In this document: piece by piece, positions 5,334-10,514 of the stretch
Layout: the number at the start of each line of letters is the position of its first letter
How positions within the stretch are numbered: position 1 is the first letter of the stretch
From: Chitinophagaceae bacterium
GTDB taxonomy: Bacteria; Bacteroidota; Bacteroidia; Chitinophagales; Chitinophagaceae
NCBI GenBank assembly: GCA_003489485.1
Contig: DNMB01000073.1
Coordinates: 1-10,514, forward strand
Reading direction: 5' to 3'
Length of the DNA stretch: 10,514 nt
Notes under the pieces: model-generated
The model's database searches: none
Told to the model about the DNA's origin: nothing
What the model saw: only the letters and a program-made list of their open reading frames with translations
Position numbers and translations under genes: made by a program

Positions 5334-6815
5334 TTAAAGTTCGCGGCGAAGACGCGCCACCGGATAATTCAATTGCTCACGATACTTTGCAACGGTACGA
5401 CGAGCGATCGTATATCCTTTTTCTTGTAACAATTCGGTAAGCTGGTCATCGCTAAGCGGGTGTTGCTTATCTTCTCCGCTGATCAGATCGCCCAGCATTT
5501 TCTTGACTTCGCGCGTACTCACTTCTTCTCCGCTATCGGTACTGAGCGCTTCATTAAAAAAGAACTTAAGACGAAAGGTCCCAAATTCAGTTTGTACATA
5601 TTTACTATTGGCTACCCGGCTAACGGTAGATATGTCCAAGCCGGTAGCCTGGGCAATATCCTTTAAGATCATCGGGCGCAGATCGGATTCATCTCCAGAT
5701 AGAAAAAAAGCCTGTTGATGATCAAGGATGGCGCGCATGGTCAGTAACAGCGTTTGTTGACGCTGACGAATGGCATCGATAAACCATTTCGCGGCATCGA
5801 TCTTTTGCTTAATGAAAAGGACCGCCTCTTTTTGGCGCTTGTCTTTTTTAGCCCCCTTCTCGTAATCCTTTAGCATATCGCGGTAGCCCTCACTGATGCG
5901 AAGCTCGGGTGCATTACGGCTATTGAGCGTTAACTCGAGCTTGCCGGAGTGCTGATAGACAAAAAAATCAGGAAGCACATATTGCTGCTCGGCCTTGTTT
6001 TCGCTGCTGTTGCCGCCGGGCTTGGGGTTCAAGCGGGTGATCAACTGCACGATCTCCTTCAGCTCTTCTTCCGTTATGGTGAGACCTTTTTGAATCTTAT
6101 CGTAATGACGTTTCGAAAATTCATCAAAGTAATCGGTAAGTGCACTGATGGCCAATGATACGATGGCATCTTGATCGGGGCGACGACGCAGCTGAATCAA
6201 TAAACACTCTCTTAGATCGCGAGCGGCCACTCCGGGTGGATCGAATTGCTGAATAAGAGCGATGACCTCTTCTACTTCCGCAATAGAGGCAATTATATTT
6301 TGGCGAAAAGCAAGGTCGTCGACCATTGCCGAGGTATCTCTTCTAAGATATCCGTCTTCGTCGATACTCCCCACCACCTGTTCGGCAATAATCTGCTGTT
6401 TGTCGCTGAGTTTAAGCACCTGCAACTGCTCGACCAGCGCATCATAAAAGGTCGTGCCCGACTGCAGCGGTATCGGCGCATCATTAGAGAGCTCGGGTAT
6501 ATGATCGTCCTTTAATCGATAATCGCCTGGCTCATCTTCATCATCATGTACATAATCGCTGACATTCACATCGGTATAGTCGTCGCCATCTTGTCCGCTA
6601 TCGAGCGAATCATCGGCTGTTTCTCCCTCATCAGCAGTACTCGTACGCTCCTCGAATCGTTCGGCATCGAGTTCCAGCGCCGGGTTTTCTTCGAGTTCTT
6701 CTTTGATGCGGGTCTCGAGCGTGGCGGTGGGCACCTGCAACAGTTTCATCAGCTGAATTTGCTGAGGCGACAAGCGCTGTTGTAGCTTTTGCTGTAATCG
6801 TTGTTGCAGAGCCAT
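5334..6815 (-). CDS. rpoN: RNA polymerase sigma-54 factor
   Basis: Sigma-54 directs RNA polymerase to -24/-12 promoters that need an ATP-dependent activator. The 493-residue product has the full domain order. Region I is glutamine-rich with LSPQQIQLMKLLQVP (about 15-29) and ELEENPALE. An acidic linker follows (about 52-105, rich in D and E). The core-binding domain comes next, then a helix-turn-helix with LKDIAQATGLDISTVSRVA, and finally the RpoN box ARRTVAKYRE (471-480) close to the end. Length and layout are normal for the family. It starts 15 bases after the stop of the GHL10 gene, with no promoter in that gap, so it is probably transcribed from upstream genes. The sequence does not show which genes it controls; no activator lies nearby. 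Confidence 0.97.
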   Translation of the reverse strand: MALQQRLQQKLQQRLSPQQIQLMKLLQVPTATLETRIKEELEENPALELDAERFEERTSTADEGETADDSLDSGQDGDDYTDVNVSDYVHDDEDEPGDYRLKDDHIPELSNDAPIPLQSGTTFYDALVEQLQVLKLSDKQQIIAEQVVGSIDEDGYLRRDTSAMVDDLAFRQNIIASIAEVEEVIALIQQFDPPGVAARDLRECLLIQLRRRPDQDAIVSLAISALTDYFDEFSKRHYDKIQKGLTITEEELKEIVQLITRLNPKPGGNSSENKAEQQYVLPDFFVYQHSGKLELTLNSRNAPELRISEGYRDMLKDYEKGAKKDKRQKEAVLFIKQKIDAAKWFIDAIRQRQQTLLLTMRAILDHQQAFFLSGDESDLRPMILKDIAQATGLDISTVSRVANSKYVQTEFGTFRLKFFFNEALSTDSGEEVSTREVKKMLGDLISGEDKQHPLSDDQLTELLQEKGYTIARRTVAKYREQLNYPVARLRREL

Positions 6816-6830
6816 GTGTATATAAAAATT

Positions 6831-8348
6831 CTAATCCTTGACCAGCATCGTAATCGGCACCAGATCGCTCTCCAAATTGTTTTTTCCGACCGCGCTTACG
6901 TAAAACTGAAATCGCTCTGCCCCTTCACGCAATGAAACCTCTTGATCGAATCCTTGTGGCTTTACCACAATGGCGTGAATAAACTCACCGCTGTTAGAAA
7001 GTGAGGCAAGGGAGCGGCCTGCCGGAAAACGATAGAGAACATAATATTTTATCGCCGTACGATTCTCTTTAGAAGGCTGAACGGTAAAGCGGATCGTTTC
7101 TGCCTTTCGAGACACAATGGAAACAGAAGGAGCCATCGGGGCTTTGCCTGCCATCCAAGGCATAGGGGGCAACAAGGCAGGATAACGATAATAATTTGTA
7201 CGCAAACTATCGTTCCATCCATTCGGATTTGTTGCGAAAGACTTGCTGCTAAAGTATACGCTGCCCTGTACTTGTGGGTAGCCTCTCAATAATTGTATTT
7301 GATTGGGCAACTCACCCGGATTTTTCCAACCCGATTGATTTTTATCTAATGCCCGGTAAATACCATGGCCGATATAAATGTGTTTACCATAGGCATTGCG
7401 GCTCCACCAGTCGAGCAGTTTCTCGTACGCAATCTTATCATGACCGATCTCGAGGTAGAGTTGTGGTGTTACGTAATCGATCCAACCTTTCTCTAACCAA
7501 AGCAATATATCTGCATAGAGATCGTCGTAATTGGTTTGACCGGCACGACTATCGCTGCCTCTTTCATCCTTATCCTTGTTGCGCCAGACGCTAAAAGGAG
7601 AAATACCAAAACGAACATCTTTATTAACAGCCTTGATGGCTTTGCTGATGGCCACTATGATCGAATCGACATTGCTTCTTCTCCAGTCATCTTTATTCAG
7701 CGAAGATCTTGAACGGGCATACGAGGCCGCATCAGGAAATTCCTTTCCGGCTATACGATAGGGATAAAAATAATCGTCCATGTGAATGGCATCGACCGAA
7801 TAACGTTCTACGATATCTCGTACGACCTGTACCACAAATCGCTGTGCTTCTGTATTGCCCGGATCGAAATACTTTTTATCGCCGTAGGTCAAAAACCACT
7901 CCGGATGAATTTTGGTAATATGTGCCGGAGCAATTGACGATTTGCCAATGGTTTGGACAGCACGATAGGGATTGAGCCAGGCATGAAATTCCATTCCCCG
8001 CTTATGCGTTTCTTCGATCATAAAGGCCATGGGATCCCAGTAGGGCGAGGGGGGCTTGCCTTGCTGCCCGGTCAGAAACTCGCTCCAGGGTTCATACGAA
8101 GAAGGATAAAAGGCATCGGCGGCCGGACGCACCTGCACGATCATGGCATTCATGCCGTTTCGTTGGTGTTGGTCCAGTATGGCGATAAAATCGGCACGCT
8201 GTTGGGCCGGATCGGTAACTCCGCCTCTTGGCCAATCGATGTTGGCTACGGTTGCGATCCATACACCTCTGAATTCATACTTGGGCTGCGCCCAGAAAAG
8301 GGAGGGCGACAGTAACATTGTCAAAAGACCGATCAATGATAACCTCAT
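6831..8348 (-). CDS. Secreted GHL10 (glycosyl hydrolase-like 10) family protein
   Basis: A 505-residue protein with a signal peptide (about 1-20, ending LFWA) and a TIM-barrel domain of the GHL10/YngK type (about 24-390). Characteristic segments are FRGVWIATVANIDWP (26-40), GMNAMIVQVRPAADAFYPS (65-83), a WDPMAFMIEETHKRGME helix, FHAWLNPYR (121-129), VDAIHMDDYFYPY (185-197) and WIDYVTPQLY. The acidic residues in the MDDYFYP strand are candidate catalytic groups. The last 95 residues form a separate beta-rich, fibronectin-like domain. Members are thought to cleave glycans, possibly peptidoglycan-related, but the substrate is not settled. It lies 43 bases after the radical SAM gene and 15 before rpoN. 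A TAnnTTTG match only four bases before its ATG is too close to serve as its promoter. Confidence 0.9.
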   Translation of the reverse strand: MRLSLIGLLTMLLSPSLFWAQPKYEFRGVWIATVANIDWPRGGVTDPAQQRADFIAILDQHQRNGMNAMIVQVRPAADAFYPSSYEPWSEFLTGQQGKPPSPYWDPMAFMIEETHKRGMEFHAWLNPYRAVQTIGKSSIAPAHITKIHPEWFLTYGDKKYFDPGNTEAQRFVVQVVRDIVERYSVDAIHMDDYFYPYRIAGKEFPDAASYARSRSSLNKDDWRRSNVDSIIVAISKAIKAVNKDVRFGISPFSVWRNKDKDERGSDSRAGQTNYDDLYADILLWLEKGWIDYVTPQLYLEIGHDKIAYEKLLDWWSRNAYGKHIYIGHGIYRALDKNQSGWKNPGELPNQIQLLRGYPQVQGSVYFSSKSFATNPNGWNDSLRTNYYRYPALLPPMPWMAGKAPMAPSVSIVSRKAETIRFTVQPSKENRTAIKYYVLYRFPAGRSLASLSNSGEFIHAIVVKPQGFDQEVSLREGAERFQFYVSAVGKNNLESDLVPITMLVKD

Positions 8349-8391
8349 TGGCCAAAATTACGTTTTTCAACGTCATTTATCTATACTAGAG

Positions 8392-9420
8392 TTACTCCCC
8401 CCACACACGTGTGCCCTCAGAACAATTGGCGCAGATATCGATGTTCTTTCTCCCTTTTAAGATCTTGGCCCGAAACTGACGATAGAGTTCGCTGTGCCAT
8501 ATGTCGACAAAACGTTGTTGTTGCAAGTTGCCCATTTGATATTGTGCATCCTTGTCAAAGCAACAAGGGGCGACCAGTCCGTTCCATGTAATAACCGGGT
8601 CATGCCAAAGTCGCCAGCAATGATTGGACAGCTTTCCTTTAAACTGATTGCCCTGTGGGGTGCGGCGATAACGACTGTACTCTTCGCGCGTAGGGATCAG
8701 TTGGTGCGGATCGTTTTCGTAATCATAGATCTGGGCCGTCTTAAACCAGATATCATCTACTCCGATGGTGCGCGCAAGCTCCCTGGCCTCTTCGATCTGG
8801 TGTTCGTTAGGGCGTACGACTAAAAATTGAAAAACAATGAATGGTGTTCGGCTTTTACGTTCTTTCTTCCATTTTACCACACGAGCGGCTCCTTCCAACA
8901 CCTTGTTCAACTGCCCTCCTACCCGGTATTGTTGATAGACCTCTTGTGTAGTGCCATCGATTGAAATGATCAACCGATCCAATCCGCTTTCGATGGTCCG
9001 ACGCGCATTTTCATCGGTCAGATAGTGTGCGTTGGTAGAAGTAGCCGTATAGATCTTTCGCCTCGACGCATAAGCGACCATCTCTAAAAAAGAAGGGTGC
9101 AAATAAGGCTCTCCCTGAAAATAAAAAACCAAATAGAACAGATCACGATGCAGCTGGTCGATGGTCTGTCTGAAAAAATCGGTTTGCAACATTCCGGTTG
9201 CACGTGTAAAAGAGCGTAGGCCGCTAGGACATTCAGGACAACGCAGATTGCAAGAAGTAGTAGGCTCAACGGAGATCGATACGGGGAGCCCCCACTGAAC
9301 GGCCCGGCCTGTGTACTTGCTAATGTAGTAGCTTGCTAACACGATGAGTGCGTTCCACGCGCGACGAATGGTAAACTTCGAGAGCAGATTGATGCTGTCT
9401 TGAAAATGAAAACGCCTCAT
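8392..9420 (-). CDS. Radical SAM/SPASM domain protein
   Basis: A 342-residue enzyme of the radical S-adenosylmethionine superfamily. The CxxxCxxC motif CNLRCPEC (Cys57, 61 and 64) binds the SAM-cleaving 4Fe-4S cluster, YFQGEPYLHP (100-109) is the GGE-like motif, and LIISIDGTTQEVYQQYR (150-166) is a typical barrel strand. A C-terminal SPASM region with Cys268, Cys286, Cys287, Cys330 and Cys333 would bind auxiliary clusters. About 45 residues precede the domain and include a hydrophobic stretch (AWNALIVLASYYIS), which may place it at the membrane. SPASM proteins modify peptides, enzymes or small molecules; no small precursor peptide is evident next to it. The start codon overlaps the transporter stop as ATGA, so translation is probably coupled. 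The substrate cannot be told. Confidence 0.9.
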   Translation of the reverse strand: MRRFHFQDSINLLSKFTIRRAWNALIVLASYYISKYTGRAVQWGLPVSISVEPTTSCNLRCPECPSGLRSFTRATGMLQTDFFRQTIDQLHRDLFYLVFYFQGEPYLHPSFLEMVAYASRRKIYTATSTNAHYLTDENARRTIESGLDRLIISIDGTTQEVYQQYRVGGQLNKVLEGAARVVKWKKERKSRTPFIVFQFLVVRPNEHQIEEARELARTIGVDDIWFKTAQIYDYENDPHQLIPTREEYSRYRRTPQGNQFKGKLSNHCWRLWHDPVITWNGLVAPCCFDKDAQYQMGNLQQQRFVDIWHSELYRQFRAKILKGRKNIDICANCSEGTRVWGE

Positions 9421-10445
9421 GAATGACGGGGCTGTTTTTTTACAAATTCATTTACATAGATACGGATCAGCAGCATCAACAAAGAGATCAACAGCGGACC
9501 AAAGATCAGCCCAATAAAGCCGAACAAACTCAGCCCTGCGATCACTCCAAAAACAGTATTTAGCGGATGAACATCGCCAATACGGCGAAGCAATGTAAAG
9601 CGCATTACATTATCAACGGTACCAATTACACCAAAACCAAAAACGGCCATGGCGATTCCTTGCGTGTATTGACCGCCTGCCAAAAAAATCAAGATCAACG
9701 GAATATAGGCCAACGCAGCACCGATCACAGGCAACATTCCTGCAATGCAGGTAACTCCAAACCAGAAAAACGGTTCGGGCACACCGATCAGCCAATAGCC
9801 GACCAAGCCAACCAACCCTTGCGCAAAAGCCACTACGGGAATTCCGACGGCATTAGCCACCACCATTGTATGTACTTCTTTTTCTAGCAGCCCCGTGTTC
9901 TCATCCTTAAAAGGGCTGTACGCAAGCAAAACCTTTTCGAGCGACTCGCCGTTCACAAATAAGAAGTACAAAATAAAGTAGAGAAAAAAGGTAGTGGATA
10001 CCGTATTGAAGGTGGCCCCCAAGATCTGTGGGAGCAGTCCGGCCAGCCAGTTACCCAGTTTGTTGATATTGTCGTCGCTTAATATGGTAATGGCATAGCG
10101 CTGCTCTATCTCCGAGGCCAGTTGCTGTAACGAAGCCACCACCTCGCCGGAGTGTTGCAGGGCATAGGCAATCTTGCCCGACAACATCTGCACCAATAAA
10201 TAGACCGGGAACATTATTGCGATCAGGGAGGCCAGCATCAGCAATAGGGCGGCAGCTCCTTTTTTCCACTTTCTCTTCTCGGTAAGATAATTGAACTGCT
10301 TGCGAAGCAAGATATACAGGGTAAGTGCCCCAAGGAGCGCAGGAAAAAAAGAATACAACTGATAAAACAAGACGACACCAATGAACAAGATAAGGGCGAT
10401 CAAAAAAATTTGGCGTAGCCTGTTCGTGTCGATGGCCTGACTCAT
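9417..10445 (-). CDS. AI-2E family transporter (YhhQ/TqsA-type permease)
   Basis: A 342-residue inner-membrane protein of the AI-2E transporter superfamily, whose members have been linked to autoinducer-2 export, sodium/proton exchange and other efflux. There are about seven or eight helices: a pair at about 12-50, one at 62-86, a soluble middle region with QLASEIEQRYAITILSD, then several helices to the end. The conserved C-terminal motifs are visible: FGVTCIAGMLPVIGAALAYI, the VDNVMR segment, and HPLNTVFGVIAGLSLFGFIG followed by LIFGPLLISLL. The length is typical. It is followed by the radical SAM gene with a 4-base overlap, and a new gene ends 21 bases before its start. The short AT-rich gap in front holds no clear promoter. 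The transported substrate is not predictable here; quorum sensing should not be assumed. Confidence 0.9.
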   Translation of the reverse strand: MSQAIDTNRLRQIFLIALILFIGVVLFYQLYSFFPALLGALTLYILLRKQFNYLTEKRKWKKGAAALLLMLASLIAIMFPVYLLVQMLSGKIAYALQHSGEVVASLQQLASEIEQRYAITILSDDNINKLGNWLAGLLPQILGATFNTVSTTFFLYFILYFLFVNGESLEKVLLAYSPFKDENTGLLEKEVHTMVVANAVGIPVVAFAQGLVGLVGYWLIGVPEPFFWFGVTCIAGMLPVIGAALAYIPLILIFLAGGQYTQGIAMAVFGFGVIGTVDNVMRFTLLRRIGDVHPLNTVFGVIAGLSLFGFIGLIFGPLLISLLMLLIRIYVNEFVKKQPRHS

Positions 10446-10466
10446 AGTACTTAAAAATAACTAAAA

Positions 10467-10514
10467 TTATACAGCTCGCAACCGGGCAGCGGCCGCTTCG
10501 AGCGTCTCTTGCTT
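10467..10514 (-). CDS. C-terminal end of an unidentified gene (partial)
   Basis: The last 48 bases read on the minus strand as KQETLEAAAARLRAV and a TAA stop, with the high G+C of coding DNA and an alanine-rich helix. The TAA lies 21 bases before the transporter start, so the two genes probably share a transcript. Too little is present to name it, and even the coding status rests on only 15 codons. Confidence 0.5.
   Translation of the reverse strand, partial: KQETLEAAAARLRAV

Noticed and set aside
5949..6785. Plus-strand open frames opposite rpoN
   Set aside because: They overlap a complete, well-conserved sigma-54 gene and have no recognisable motifs.
8354..8361. TAATTTTG on the minus strand, a perfect -7 box before the GHL10 gene
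   Set aside because: It is only about four bases from the ATG, so transcription would start inside the coding region; likely chance.
9567..9887. A 106-codon plus-strand frame opposite the AI-2E transporter
   Set aside because: Its composition (rich in N, Q, H and K) is typical of antisense to membrane helices, and the transporter frame is intact.
1..10514. CRISPR array, tRNA or rRNA genes, insertion sequence or integrase
   Set aside because: I saw no regularly spaced repeats, no cloverleaf-type sequence, no transposase or integrase motifs, and no terminal inverted repeats around the AT-rich island.

Overview
The window looks like chromosomal DNA of a member of the Bacteroidota, most likely in or near the Chitinophagaceae (inferred). 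Reasons: a 334-residue RecA of Bacteroidota type; a perfect Bacteroidota -7 box (TAnnTTTG) upstream of recA and of the lipoprotein gene; a small membrane protein carrying a GldL-like KILHYPNA motif; a short secreted YceI; and a GHL10 glycosidase-like protein. Clear Shine-Dalgarno sites are mostly absent, as usual in this phylum. Nearly everything is on the minus strand; only the glucosaminidase gene is on the plus strand.

Layout from left to right. 1-206: start of uvrB, cut by the window edge. 238-1630: three genes for envelope proteins (a GldL-like three-helix protein, a secreted YceI and a membrane-anchored OB-fold protein), which read toward uvrB. 1703-1733: a hairpin terminator behind recA. 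1777-2781: recA, with a palindrome-rich promoter. 2834-3944: an AT-rich accessory island, described below. 4044-4703: a degenerate PAP2-type membrane protein. 4766-5293: a secreted glucosaminidase. 5334-10445: a tight minus-strand cluster that reads AI-2E-type transporter, radical SAM/SPASM protein, GHL10 glycosidase-like protein, rpoN (sigma-54). 10467-10514: the last 15 codons of another gene.

The conserved genes cover DNA repair (UvrB, RecA), sigma-54 transcription and the cell wall or envelope (glucosaminidase, GHL10, YceI, PAP2, transporter). The 4-base ATGA overlap between transporter and radical SAM gene, and gaps of 43 and 15 bases after it, point to one transcript for the last cluster.

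The unusual part is the island at about 2959-3944. It carries a lipoprotein gene whose leader and lipobox lie in two different frames, separated at a run of eight A/T bases. Ten bases downstream is a 69-residue protein with two membrane helices. Behind that lies a decayed second copy of the same small gene, broken by a nonsense codon. The lipoprotein ends in a glycine-rich hydrophobic segment bracketed by two cysteines. Together with the duplicated small membrane partner this resembles a secreted toxin or bacteriocin with immunity genes. That reading is a hypothesis from architecture only; I recognise neither protein by family.
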